Shown here: positions 1 through 11,170 of the stretch, one piece after another
Layout of the letters: every line of letters begins with the position of its first letter
Numbering within the stretch: position 1 is the first letter of the stretch
Assembly: GCA_934045075.1 (NCBI GenBank)
Contig: OW203749.1
Coordinates: 6,657,558 to 6,721,557 of the forward strand
From: Yponomeuta sedellus
Taxonomy: Eukaryota; Arthropoda; Insecta; Lepidoptera; Yponomeutidae
DNA: 64,000 nt
Direction: 5' to 3'
Position numbers and translations under genes: made by a program
The notes under the pieces: model-generated
What the model was told of the DNA's origin: nothing
Seen by the model: the letters and a program-made list of their open reading frames with translations, nothing else
Databases searched by the model: none

Positions 1-2069
1 ACAGACTGGAATAGCTTTAGAGACTACATCGATGAAAACATAAACCTAAACTTCAGACTTAAGTCTCCAGATGACGTGGAATCAGCTTGCTTCTATATTA
101 CCAACCTTATTCAAGTCGCAGCCTGGAATAGTACTCCTGACCTTAAACCGAATCCTATGAAAAATAATATTCCGCTACACATCAAATCGAAAGTAACAGA
201 GAAGCGTCGCCTCCGACGGGTTTGGCATGCTTCAAGACACCCTGCTGACAAAACCACTCTTAACAAAGCCATTCGCGACCTTAAAGAGTCTCTTGAATCT
301 GCTAAAAACGCCACTACCAAGCACAAAATTGAGACGCTGAGCCGCACTGGCAAAGGAGAATATTCTTTATGGAAGGTCACCAAGGGACTAAACCAACCTC
401 AGCTCTCAATCCCTCCGATCAGATCAGCCAATAATGAATGGGCCCGTACCGACGAGGAAAAGGCTGAAATCTTTGCGAAACACCTTTGTTCAGTGTTTCA
501 ACCCAATCATGGAGATGATGATAAACAGATTGACGAGGTACTGGAGCAAGATCTTCAAATGTCTCTTCCTCTGAGACCAGCATCCCCGAAAGAGGTTCAT
601 CATTTGATTCGATTATCAGAAACACACAAGGCTCCTGGGTTTGATCTTATAACACCAAGAATCCTGAAGGAACTCCCAAAAAGGTGTATTGTCTTTATTA
701 CCATCCTTATCAACGCCACTTTCAGAACATGCTATGTTCCCAGTCTTTAGAAAGTGTCTCAAATAGTCTTGGTCCACAAAAGTGGTAAACCTGCAGACGA
801 AGTATCTTCATACCGACCTATCAGTCTCACTCCTGCACTATGCTATGGGAAAGCTATGGGAAAGCATCCTCTTGGTTCGCTTATCCTGTGTCACTGATAG
901 TGATAACATTATCCCCGATCATCAATTCGGGTTTAGGAAATGCCACTCCACTATCGAACAAGTACATAGGGTTTATGATACCATTCGCCAATGCTTCGAG
1001 AGAAAGGAGTATTGCTCATCTGCTTTTCTGGACGTTCAGCAAGCCTTCGATAGAGTATGGCACCAAGGGCTCCTATCCAAAATCAAAACCCTTTTGCCGC
1101 ATTGCTTTTACCCTATTCTGCAATCTTACCTTAGCAATCGATTCTTCCAAGTCAAACTAAGAGAGGCAAGGTCTGGCTTTTACGACTGTAGAGCTGGAGT
1201 ACCACAGAGCTCTGTTCTGGGTCCAGTCTTGTACAACATCTTTACTTCCGATCTACCTCAAACTCCTGATGTTCTGGCAGCTACTTACGCCGATGACGCT
1301 GCATTTCTGTCTTACGACCGTAATCATCTTAGAGCATCTGAAAAACTTCAAATCCAACTCGACAAAACTCAAACCTGGCTGAAAAAATGGCGAATCAAAG
1401 CAAGCGCTCAGAAGTCGAATCATATTACCTTCACATTAAACAAGGGTGACTGCCCTCCTGTTACTCTGGGAGACAATACGCTGCCACACTCTGACTCTGT
1501 AAAATACTTGGGTTTCCATCTAGACAGACGCTTAACTTGGAACATACATATAAAAAAGAAAAGAGATGAACTCAACATTAAATTCAAGAACTTATACTGG
1601 CTACTGGGCAGGCGATCAGTCTTGTCAATTGACAATAAACTACTTATCTATAACAGTGTATTGAAACCAATTTGGACATATGGCATTCAACTATGGGGGA
1701 CAGCGGCGAAAACGAATATTATGTGTCTACAGAGATTTCAAAACAACGTCCTAAAGGCAATTTGCAATGCTCCGTGGTTTATAAAACCTGCTGAGGTACA
1801 CAAATATCTTAAAATACCAACAGTGCAAGAAGAAATAGTCTCGTATAAGGAAAAATACAAGGCTAGGCTAGCCAGTCACCCAAATATACTGGCATCCAAC
1901 TTACTAGACACATCAAGCTATTCAAGAAGACTCAAGAGGCCTCAAGTGCTTGACTCATGAGGGAGTTGCAGACAGTGGTCTGACCTCCCAAACGCTATTC
2001 AATCTTTAAAACAATCTGATTAAAGTCTGGCGACTGATAGCAGATGCAATAAGAGGAAAAAAAAAAATT
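1..2069 (+). pseudogene. Jockey-like LINE ORF2 (reverse transcriptase), 5' cut by window, degraded
   Basis: This is the reverse-transcriptase part of a non-LTR retrotransposon, entering from the left edge. The first open stretch (76-750) carries the APGFD segment typical of the start of a LINE RT domain and ends at an in-frame TAG at 748-750. Homology then continues past that stop (VHKSGK, SYRPISLTP), and after a frameshift near 840-880 runs in the frame of 782-1960. That part has the palm motifs FLDVQQAFDRVW, AGVPQSSVLGP and the catalytic YADD (about 1286-1297), followed by the thumb region (WTYGIQLWG) and an APW-containing C-terminus. An A-rich tail at 2055-2069 marks the 3' end. The Jockey assignment is by motif style. 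At least one stop and one frameshift mean it is not autonomous. It lies in the intron following KIN17 exon 1. Confidence 0.88.
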
Positions 2070-2231
2070 TATGCTTCAAAAGTATTGATAATTTTCATCA
2101 AATTATAGCTGTATCTAATACAGAGAATATTGTAAAAAGAAAAGCCCTGCGACTTTACTAATAGCAATAAACGCGATTAAGCCCCGAAAATATTCTAACA
2201 AAGTTTTCAAGTCACGAAAGTTTAAAATATG

Positions 2232-2384
2232 TTATTGTAAAGAGGTTCAAAATTTCACTGATGCCGGTGAGCCGCCCATTAGCTCAGTTGGAAGAGCACT
2301 GGCACGGATAGCCAGAGGTTGCGGGTTCAAATCCGGTGGGTAATAATGGGTGGAATTTTTAGCCTCTAAATAGGTTTTTAAAAT
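2232..2384 (+). repeat. tRNA-derived SINE, family A, copy 1
   Basis: Family A is a composite repeat. A leader (GAGGTTCGAAATTTCACTG) precedes a tRNA-like head that starts GCCCATTAGCTCAG (A box) and contains GGGTTCGAATCC (B box). A tail follows with TTTTTAGCCTCTAAATAGG and ends AGCACGGGTTAGTGCATTAAA. This copy has a damaged B box. Confidence 0.85.
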
Positions 2385-2593
2385 CATAGCTTTCAATGAA
2401 ATTGTGCAATGGCATTCAAATATAATATTTAGATGTTTCACGGGTGCCTGAAAGTAGCCTTCCGAACGACGTACTCGCTGAGCCCTTACGTCTGGCGCAC
2501 CCTGGGCAACAATCAGCGAGTCCCTTACGCTGATTGCCAAATCCTTTCACCACGATGGCTTGCCATCCACACATTAAGAAGAATTTCATTAAT

Positions 2594-2857
2594 ACAGAGA
2601 ATATGTAAAAGTATAATAAAGAGGTTCGAAATTTCACTGATGCAGGTGAGTCGCCCATCAGTTCAGTTGGAAGAGTGCTGGCACAGATAGCCAGAGGTCG
2701 CGGGTTTGAGTCCTGGTTTGAGTCCTGGCATGGGTGGCATTTTTAGCCTCTAAAATTAGGTTTTTTAAAATTGTCCTTAGCACGGGTTAGTGCATCAAGA
2801 AGAATATAATCATGTGGGTGCAGCGGGTTAGTGCATCAAGAAGAATATAATCAAGTA
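2594..2857 (+). repeat. SINE family A, copy 2 with duplicated tail
   Basis: Leader, tRNA-like head and tail are present. The motif GTTTGAGTCCTGG in the B-box region is duplicated, and the terminal segment GGTTAGTGCATCAAGAAG is also present twice (around 2783 and 2827). Confidence 0.8.
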
Positions 2858-3070
2858 GGTACTCGGGGCTGCAAGTGATGCAAATTACTTCAGCTGTCGC
2901 TGCCTGTACGTAATACAGAGAGTATTGTAGAGGTTCGAAATTTCACTGATGCTTGTGAGTCGCCCATTAGCTCAGTTGAAAGAGCGCTGGCACGGGTAGC
3001 CAGAGGTCGCGGGTTCGAGTCCCGGCATGGGTGGAGTTCCACAGTTAGCTTTAAAAATTAGGTTATAAAA
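2858..3070 (+). repeat. SINE family A, copy 3 with long 5' leader
   Basis: This copy begins directly after the tail of copy 2, so the two form a head-to-tail dimer. It includes the longer 5' leader (CGGGGCTGCAAGTGATGC, then GCTGCCTGTACGTAATACAG) before the tRNA-like head. Confidence 0.8.
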
Positions 3071-3198
3071 AAGAGAATGTCATTGCAATATTGAACCGTG
3101 TAATATAACCTGAAGCCTCAATGCGATTGAAACAGTATTAAACCGGAATTGAATCATATAATATCGCCTTAACATTATACGAAGAAGCTGTCACTTAC

Positions 3199-3506
3199 TT
3201 GTGAGAAATATAATCTTGATACACTTTGTTAGCGTTAACTCGTTTTGTGCCAAACTGCCTGCGTAACAACTCGAGGTAACCATCCGCAAACTCCTTGGAG
3301 AACTCGTCAATGTATTTGGAAGCGTTGTCGGCAAACAGTAGGAGCTGGCGTTGATGTGATTCAGACATCGTATGGCATTTGAAGCCGTTTTCATCGCGAC
3401 ATTGTTTTTGACACATTTGGCAATACCAGCGAAGTTTCTGCAGGCCTTTCGCCTTCATCTTGTTGGCTATATACTTGGGAGTACCTTTCTCTGCTTTTCC
3501 GCCCAT
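3199..3506 (-). CDS. KIN: KIN17 DNA/RNA-binding protein, first coding exon (gene continues left of window)
   Basis: KIN17 is a conserved eukaryotic nuclear zinc-finger protein linked to DNA replication, DNA damage response and spliceosome-associated functions. The 102 complete residues here cover its conserved N-terminus: GLQKLRWYCQMCQKQCRDEN, a C2H2 finger (C29, C32, H45, H51), then SESHQRQLL, LELLRRQFGTKRV and DYISHK. The ATG at 3506-3504 gives the usual short N-terminal lead. The exon ends at 3199 in phase 2 (codon AA/G) followed by the donor GTAAGT, so the apparent TAA stop at 3197-3195 belongs to the intron. The winged-helix, SH3-like and KOW parts of the protein are not in the window, and the 3.2 kb to the left is transposon-filled intron. 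The match is strong and full-length for this exon. Confidence 0.93.
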
Positions 3507-4550
3507 TTTCTGGCTTTATTAGGTGTTAGAGGAAATATTACGATGTTCCTTCTTTATGTTATCAGGTGATTTGTCAGTCGAAGGCGGCTGTTAATTGAGA
3601 TTTTATGATTGTGTTGTATAATACCGTTCCTAATTAAATAATATTTAAGCACTTTCTCCTAAAAAACAGGAAAAGAAACGAAAAATACAAGTCTTCACAA
3701 TGAGCTCTTTTCGGACAGCTATTAAAAAGTAAAAATACTTCCTTTTTCTCTCAATGGATGGCGTTGCAAGTCTTGTGTATGGAAACTGAACTTTTTTTTT
3801 TTTAATGCCAACGACGGAGTCGTCACAGCATAGCTGTGACTATAGATTATAGGAAAAATGTGTGTGTTCCGTTTGACTGCTGAGTAATTTGTGCGTAGCT
3901 GAGCGTAGCGTGTTGATTGTGTTGACTGTTGGTTGCTAGTATTGGGCCTGCTCGGACATCTTAAAGATCGCTCCGTACTGTTACATTTGAGACAGTGTAC
4001 TAGTACTGTATATTGGTACTATTAGGACTATTAGGACCTCATAGTAGAACCATTTCAACGTTCACGTTTTGTCCTTTCAGCCATAAAACATGCTTTTTTT
4101 AATATCTGTGTACCATTAATTTCGATTAATATTTTTAATGTTGCCGTGCCACCATTATATTAGAAGTACTATGATAAAAATCAATCAAAAAATATTTTTA
4201 GTTCGAGTAGTTTTTTTTTCTTACGTACAATGAAATAATTATTACCATCTAGATTATCGTAAGCTACTTTTGTTATTTGCAAAGAACAAAAGTAGCTCGC
4301 AGAACAAGATTACTACCACAGAAATAAGCGTCCCAAAGCGCACGAAACAGAAAAATCTCCTTCACCAATAATTAACTATAATAAAATAACACAGTGAAAA
4401 TATTATGTTATATTCGTTAGAGAAACTAACATCAAGAAAACAACACGGTATTACTTTTACAAAAGTACCTACTTGGATTAGCGCGCGAAACAGCAGCGCA
4501 GAATTGACACAATGAATGAAACAAAAAAACAAAACAATTAAAAACAATCT
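3507..4550. other. Intergenic region upstream of KIN17, no gene seen
   Basis: AT-rich DNA upstream of the KIN17 start. It contains poly-T runs, a small palindrome near 3820-3838 (CACAGCATAGCTGTG) and a perfect 13-bp hairpin at 4262-4274/4285-4297. No coding segment could be supported. Confidence 0.6.
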
Positions 4551-5077
4551 TTATTGCTACGGCATACGACCTATACTTCTAAAGTACGCATACTTCTAAA
4601 GTTCGGAAAAGACCGACCGGCTGAAGGGAGACCGATCGAAACAATTTCGCTCCGTTCAGTTCAATCACCACACTCTCTCTCATGCAGCGTTCGTTCGCTC
4701 TCGGCCATATTCGTCACCCGGTCAGGTTCATTTATTCATTCAGCTAATCCGTGATCGCGAGAGCAATGAACGAATAGACCGAATGTCCGATTATTACTGG
4801 GAAACGTTTCCTTCCGGTCATTGCATGGTAACGTATCTTAATCGTACTTCGTACAAGACCGACACAATAATATTGTGTCGGTCGGTTGTGTCGTTACGTT
4901 TTCGTTTGTTTGAATATTTGATTTATTTTCGACCTTGCTTGCCTACGGACCCTGATACTTTCTTTAATCGACGAAAACAACGCTTGTGACCCGGACTACC
5001 TGATTGCTTACCTGATGGACCCGAGCCTGCTTATTGGACCACGATTCTTCTTGTATCAACGACACCGGCCTGTATAA

Positions 5078-5190
5078 TGGACAAAAAATATGGGGAGTGG
5101 TCTCTCGCGGACCTTAAAATGGAGTTGAAGGTGCGAAACGCAAAAACAATACTTATGAATTATGTTTTTAATATATTTGTACATCAATAA
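5078..5190 (+). pseudogene. Short SAP-motif-like coding remnant
   Basis: ATG at 5078 opens MDKKYGEWSLADLKMELK, resembling the first helix of SAP DNA-binding motifs, which often begin with WSLADLK or WTVTELK-type text. It is followed by GTGCGA, a weak splice-donor-like sequence, and then by a stop in AT-rich DNA. The 500 bp before it (about 4555-5070) is more GC-rich than its surroundings and could be the 5' part of a retroelement. No further exon was found. Fragment only; the assignment is tentative. Confidence 0.3.
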
Positions 5191-5279
5191 AATTTATATT
5201 AGCCGACAACGGATCCAATATAATTTAAAATAAGGCATAGTTGCATATTTAAAGTGTTTTTAAATAATAACAAACTTAC

Positions 5280-5473
5280 TTGGTTGTAGTTGGGCTAATG
5301 GCTTCCTTTGAACAAAATCAGTTGGCTTAAAATGACTTGAGCAAATTCTACTGAATTTTTTTATCGTCAACCCAGACTTCAGCTGTTCGATAGCTTTAAT
5401 CTTTTGGGAACAAGTGAGTGCCACAATTTTTGCAAGTTTTTACAGCGCAAACTCTATTAATTTTCGTATCCAT
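5280..5473 (-). pseudogene. THAP-domain exon, frameshifted
   Basis: Read on the minus strand from ATG at 5473, the sequence gives VCAVKTC then THLFPKD, and after an in-frame TAA, SYRTAEVW. Following a frameshift in an A-run it gives FSRICSSHFKPTDFV. This is the THAP zinc-finger layout (C-x4-C, FPKD, W, C-x2-H, HF-x-P-x-DF) that binds DNA in THAP proteins and P-element transposases. The segment ends with CAA|GTAAGT, a good splice donor, so it looks like a first exon. The stop and frameshift make this copy non-functional. No partner exon was found. Confidence 0.6.
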
Positions 5474-5599
5474 GCTTGCACTCGATTTTGATTCGTTGTT
5501 TACATTAGGCAGGAGAGCAGAGAACGTCTAGCTTTAGTTATTGTTTTGAGGTCTAGCTCTACACTCTACTAAGGCAACGTAAGAGGCGAAAGTTGAACT

Positions 5600-6182
5600 T
5601 TATATAAAAAAACCAGACTATGTACCTAGGTACTATGAAAGGAAAGAGTAGTACTACTACCGATGGACGATACAAAACTCTGAAACTCTGTGAGAACTAA
5701 TGTAGTCTCTCTTATCTGTGGAACTCATTCCTAACTTTATACTCTGTGACCCTACCAACTGATATAGAAAAAAATTCGTAGCAACAATATAGGGACTTCG
5801 TGCTAGCGCCATCTATTACATCTGTGTGGAACTCCACTGACAGCCGTCATTGAAAAGCCCTCATTTCACATCCATCCAATTTACACACTACACAGACAAT
5901 TGACAATTACACAGACTAATAAATAGCAATCAAAATAGAAACGTCAAATGTTGGAACCACAGAACAATATTACCTACTTAAGCCTGACCAGCCTGACAAG
6001 GTAAGTCATCAATACACAACACATACCTCTCTCCTCCAGATCCAGACTTCTTTGAATTGAAAGAAGAATAATTGACATTCATAGATTTTGACATTATGTC
6101 AAATTGACTTATACGTTTCGTGAAAGTGCTTGCCAATTATTTACACAAAATTATTTAAGTATCTACACAGACTTACAGTCCA
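5600..6182. other. Intergenic / 5' region before zinc-finger gene 1
   Basis: No repeat or gene was recognised. The segment leads directly into the start codon of the ZAD zinc-finger gene at 6183, so the promoter and 5' UTR must lie here. No clear TATA box or initiator was identified. Confidence 0.45.
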
Positions 6183-9100
6183 ATGGCAAATAAAGAAATG
6201 GACGTTTTATGGACCAAAGAGAAGCTAAAGAAAATAATTTCAAAAGTAAGTTAATCTATAGACTACAGAAACGTTTATCTACTAAACATACCGTAATAAA
6301 AACCGCATAAATTGCACCGTATATCCTGTTAATTAAACAAACCTCAACTTTACCCACCAACCAAAGAGACTAAACAACTATTAATATCTCTCTCATAGTA
6401 AAGTTTTCTATTGTATCTGCGAGAGATGCCAATACCTACTTACCACTGGCTGCCTCTACACTCCACGATTGCTCACTCTACTAATGTAACTCTGGCTTAA
6501 TTAGGGCACAAAATCCACGAACCGCCACGTGACGTACACGACGAACGAACAAAACGGCGTCAAGCATGTCAACGTGGAGTCGGGTGCGTGCAGCCTCGCT
6601 ATTTGGGTGGAGCAGGTAATGTGAACTAGGGCAATATGGCGGCTAATAACAGGACTTATTATAAACTTTAGTACACGCGAAACACTTATCAGTAAGTACA
6701 TTACATAAGAAATAACACAATAGAAAGGTGAGCGAAGACTGTCATTGCGTAAACCAGACCGGATGCGGATGATCAGGAGGCGTAAAAAATGGCTACAAAA
6801 AATGACATCTATACCCAGCAGTTGTCTGTACGCTGCTGATGAGCTGAGTGGAGATGAAGACGGTTGACTTGTTGGGAAGAGCGGATTATCGTGCTCTTCG
6901 ACTAAGGGAATTTTTCCGCGGAGCAGATCGTATTCCTGGGGGCGAGCGGTCCGCCTGTTGCTGGTTGGACGTAATATTCATGTCATGTAAAACATTTTGC
7001 TTGCGCGGTGCAGGAATGTGACGAATTGTTACTGTCATCACACACCATACCAAATAGGCGAATCAGCTTTCTTACTACAGCTCTTACAGTAGGTACTTAG
7101 TATAACCATATTCTGAGCTAGTGTGTCTCAGTAAATATTTAAGTAGTTGCCTCGTTTCTATTAGCATGTAGAGATATTTCTTCAAGAAGACACCACAACT
7201 GTGGATGTACATTGTACAGTGCCCGGTATATTGCCAATATGCGCAATATGAATCAAATAACAACTAAAGCGCGCTCGTGGTAGTATTGTGCGAAAAAATA
7301 CAATTTATCAAATAAAATGATAGTTTATATAGTTTATAAAGCTCTATCTACCCACATTCACAGCCACAACAGAATGTTGCTGAGTTAACCTACTACTCTC
7401 AACACGAATGATCTGGAGTGGATTGGCATTAAATTAGCAACTAGATGAGTTTAAAAAACCTATTTAGAGGCTAAAAAGAGACTCAATAAGAGGCTCAATT
7501 GGTAGAGCGCTGGCATGGATAGCCAGAGGTTGCGGGTTCGAATCCCGGCATGGGTGAAATTTTTTGCCTCTAAATAGGTTTTTTTAAATTTGTCCTTAGC
7601 ACGGGTTAGTGCATTAAAAATAAAAATACTATAACTAGATGAGTATCAATAAAATAAGTAACCCACACCATCAGGCAATAACATTGACGAACCTCACGGC
7701 CCCAGAAAATCCCTCCAGCTTCTCTACACCTTTTCGAAGATTTGGTTAAGAAAAATGAACCTGTATCTTAATAAATTGAAAAAAAAAATGGTTGAAAGTA
7801 GTCTGATCTGGCACTTCAATCACAATTTCTTATAATCTCTCAGACACAGGCACGAGGACGACAGAAGTCACCAGCGGGGCACGGGCACGGTGACAGCGGT
7901 GTCTCGCTGCGCTGCTGCCGGCTCTGCGGTCTCAGCCATTCGGCGCTCCGACGCTTCAGCGAGACCCAACTCTGGGAAGGCGTAGAAGAGCGCTACGACC
8001 AGCTACTCTACGACTGCTTTGGGATTTGTGTGGGTTTTGTTCGTTTACCTCTTACCATGTTATACTCTGTCTCGTTTTAGAACAAATCATATTGATCCAT
8101 TTATACTCGACGATGACGTATTGAGAGGAGTTTCAAATAGGATGAGTAGGTATGTGTGATCTGAAGTCAGTTAACTAATTGTAAAGACTTTTAGTTGGCT
8201 GAGTGTGTTCTAATTTCTCTGTATTGTAAATAAAATAAATCTGTATAAGTTAATCCACATAGTCTTATACTTATATGTTAACAGCCTCAAAAATCCTTCA
8301 TAATTATCGAGTTCATACTAGGCTGTCATCTTTAGATATTCCATATTACTCCCACAGATAGCCCAGCCAAACTGTCTCATATGTGACGACTGCATCCAGC
8401 AGCTGCGCAATACAAGACTCTTCCGAGCCTTGGTATTCGCTGCCTTTGACGATCATTTGAATCAGGGTAAGAGACTGTTACAATGAAAAAAAATCAAATT
8501 ACACTCAATAGGATGTAAGATACAATTTTTAACTCCGCAGATGACCTAAGGAAATTCAACCAAGTTTCCAGATCCAAGCAGGAGGCAATCACGGACGATT
8601 TCAAACTGCTTTCCAGCGAGGACTCCGACGGAGAGCCTAACATATCCGATCCGGATCAAATCGAAGCTCAAGAATCAGTAAAGCCCATCAAAAAAGCGAA
8701 GACTCTGCTGAGGCGAAATATGAGAAACAACAGCGAAGTGAAACGAGTGAACATAGCCTGTTCTGTGTGCAAGCAGCGCTACCCCATGATGTTGCCGTAC
8801 ACATCAGGGAAGTTGTTTATTTGCTCCCGGTGTCGAATGAAAACTCGCGAAGAAAAGACGAAAGTCCGCAAATCGGATAGTGTAGCTCAAGGGCATGAGA
8901 CTCACGATATTATAGAGTTGAAGAGTGGGATGAGAAAAAAGACTAACAGGTAACGTACTTAACTACTTATACCCACTCTCTATCTCTCTCTCAGAGAGAG
9001 CCTGCAGTGGAATACATTTAGGCAGGTTCAACATACCTATAAGATAAAATAAGATTATTCTTTATTGTACACCAAAGTACCTACATGACAACAAAATATA

Positions 9101-10428
9101 CGTAGGTACTTAAACAATCCCCTACATAGTTATGTATAATAATGACAGCTTCGATGGTCTTGAGATTAACACTCTTTAGTATCGAAACAGAGGTCGTGTG
9201 TTAGATTCCTACTGGAGGTCTACGAGTATGTCCAGCAGTGGACGAATAAGAGTCATTGATTGATTGCTATATTGTCTGCTATCAATCTGGGTATATTGTA
9301 TTGTGATTTTATGTGCATGGAAATAGTGAATGAAAAAGTAAGTGCACGATGAATTTGTCATATCACTAAAGAAGAGTCATTGATTGATTGCTATATTGTC
9401 TGCTATTAGTCTGGGTATATTGTATCGTGATTTTATGTGCATGGAAATAGTGAATGAAAAAGGAAGTGCACGATGAATTTGTCATATCACTAAAGAAGAC
9501 TCATTGATTGCTTGCTATATTGTCTGCTATCAGTCTGGGTATATTGTAGTGATTTTATGTGCATGGAAATAGTGCATGAAAAAGTGCACGATGAATTTGT
9601 CATATCACGAAAGAAGACATTGATTGATTGCTAAATTGTCTGCTATCAGTGTGGGTATATTGTATCGTGATTTTATGTGCATGGAAATAGTGAATGAAAA
9701 AGTAAGTGCACGATGAATTTGTCATATCACTAAAGAAGACTCATTGATTGCTTGCTATATTGTCTGCTATCAGTCTGGGTATATTGTATAGTGATTTTAT
9801 GTGCATGGAAATAGTGAATGAAAAAGTGCACGATGAATTTGTCATATCACTAAAGAAGACACTGATTGATTGCTATATTGTCTGCTATCAGTGTGGGTAT
9901 ATTGTATCGTGATTTTATGTGCATGGAAATAGTGAATGAAATAGTAAGTGCACGATGCATTTGTCATTTCACTAAATCACATTCATCGTGCACTTACTAT
10001 CTCATGAGCAAAGATGGCAATTTTTGCAGTCCTTTAATAATCATATTTTTAAGTGACACGTCCACTTTAAGCTCGCTCTTCCCAGGTTTTGCGTGCCAAA
10101 GAAGCCGTTGTCCCCGATCAACCGTCGAATGAGCCCCGTGAAGCCCGTCCGGACGAAACGATACCAGTGCAGTCAGTGCACGAAGAAGTTCCTGCAGCCG
10201 CAGCATCTAGCCGAGCACATAAACTGCGCTCACGGGCACACCTGCAGCTGCGTGTGCGCCGTATGCGGCAAGGACCTCAAGTCTAGAGAACAGCTGGACC
10301 ATCACCTGCAGATTCACACCGGAGTGCCGATCTACCAGTGCGACGTTTGCATGAGAGGGTTCAAGAGTAAGAGGATCCTACAAAAGCACAGTCTGAACCA
10401 CGGTATATTGAAGTCTAACAGTCAGTGA
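6183..10428 (+). CDS. ZAD-C2H2 zinc-finger protein 1, five exons, 369 aa
   Basis: Predicted nuclear DNA-binding factor of the insect ZAD family. Exons: 6183-6245, 7844-8029, 8358-8466, 8541-8949, 10086-10428; all phases agree across GT-AG introns and the sum is 1110 nt. The ZAD zinc-coordinating pairs are CRLC (residues 46-49, exon 2) and CDDC (92-95, exon 3), a module known to dimerise these proteins. A linker rich in acidic and basic residues follows. Exon 4 contains a CSVC...CSRC pair of unknown fold. Exon 5 has three C2H2 fingers starting at YQCSQC, CAVCGKDLKS and YQCDVC (about residues 282-362). Intron 1 holds a SINE, and intron 4 holds a 120-bp minisatellite. The start has an ordinary AAT context and could only be moved to the internal ATG five codons later. 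The specific target is unknown. Confidence 0.85.
6250..7440. other. Intron 1 of zinc-finger gene 1, no further feature
   Basis: AT-rich with some GC-richer patches (6500-6620, 6880-6980). No protein similarity or known repeat was recognised. Confidence 0.5.
7446..7622 (+). repeat. SINE family A, copy 4
   Basis: Lies in intron 1 of zinc-finger gene 1. A short inverted tail piece (AACCTATTTAGAGGCTAAAA) precedes the A box, and the copy ends with the usual GGGTTAGTGCATTAAAAAT. Confidence 0.8.
9245..9975 (+). repeat. Minisatellite, about six copies of a 117-124 bp unit
   Basis: Units begin near 9245, 9371, 9495, 9612, 9735 and 9855. Each contains TGTCTGCTATCAGTCTGGG, ATTTTATGTGCATGG and AAGTGCACGATGAATTTGTC. 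Copies differ by small indels (for example TATCGTG versus TAGTG). The array lies in the last intron of zinc-finger gene 1 and ends 110 bp before its final exon. Confidence 0.92.
9941..10000. repeat. 17-bp inverted repeat closing the minisatellite
   Basis: ATAGTAAGTGCACGATG at 9941-9957 is matched by its exact reverse complement at 9984-10000. The left arm is part of the last minisatellite unit and the right arm is outside the array. Confidence 0.9.
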
Positions 10429-10629
10429 TAGTTTTTTTTGGTTGGTGTTGTTTGGATGTCGTTTACTTTTTGAGAAATATATTTTTTTCTTTTTGATTTT
10501 TTGGTCTCTACTCTCAAGGAATTGTAGTAAGCCTGTTCTTTACACATGCGTTGAGTATGTTATTTTCCTACATAGGTACGTGGCTAAAAGATCTTTCAAG
10601 ATATTTTAGCACGTATAAGCTTATACTAT

Positions 10630-10757
10630 TTTTATTTTTAATGCACTAACCCGTGATAAGCACAAATTTAAATCTCTGGCACGGATAGCCAGAGGTTGCG
10701 GGTTCGAATTCCGGCATGGGTGAAATTTTTAGCCTCTAAAGAGGTTTTTAAACGTAT
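10630..10757. repeat. SINE family A, copy 5, foldback form
   Basis: A reverse-oriented tail (TTTAATGCACTAACCCGTG) is joined directly to a forward B box and tail (GCGGGTTCGAATTCCGGC, then TTTTAGCCTCTAAAG). The middle and A box are missing. Confidence 0.75.
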
Positions 10758-11170
10758 AAGCTTGGCAAAAAATTTCACTTTTTAATGCTATTATTGATTT
10801 CCGCAAATTAACGCCTGATTCCATACAATATAAATAGTAAAGTTAATTCTTTTTGTACCTGCATGAAAATCCGTATCGTACGATTATAAACACAGAATAG
10901 ACTGAATGTTTGTTAAAAATAGGTTCCACTTCCTGTTTCAACAATTTCTTTAGGTTGCTTACATAGTTCATCGTTTATTTTTTTTATCTTGTGCATGCAT
11001 ACTTTACCTTACCGGAAGTTATGAGTCGTCGTTTTTTAAACAAAATAAATAACAAATCCAATTTCACCGTCCACTTTAATAGCTCAAAATTCTACATATA
11101 AAATAAACTCTATAATGCTACAATAAATAGGTAATTATATTCACTATATTTTTTCACGTAAAACACATTT

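Noticed and set aside
2278..2345. Possible tRNA genes in SINE family A and G copies
   Set aside because: A and B boxes are present, but acceptor stems do not pair well, anticodon loops lack the conserved U33, and every copy carries the same non-tRNA flanks, so they are SINE heads.
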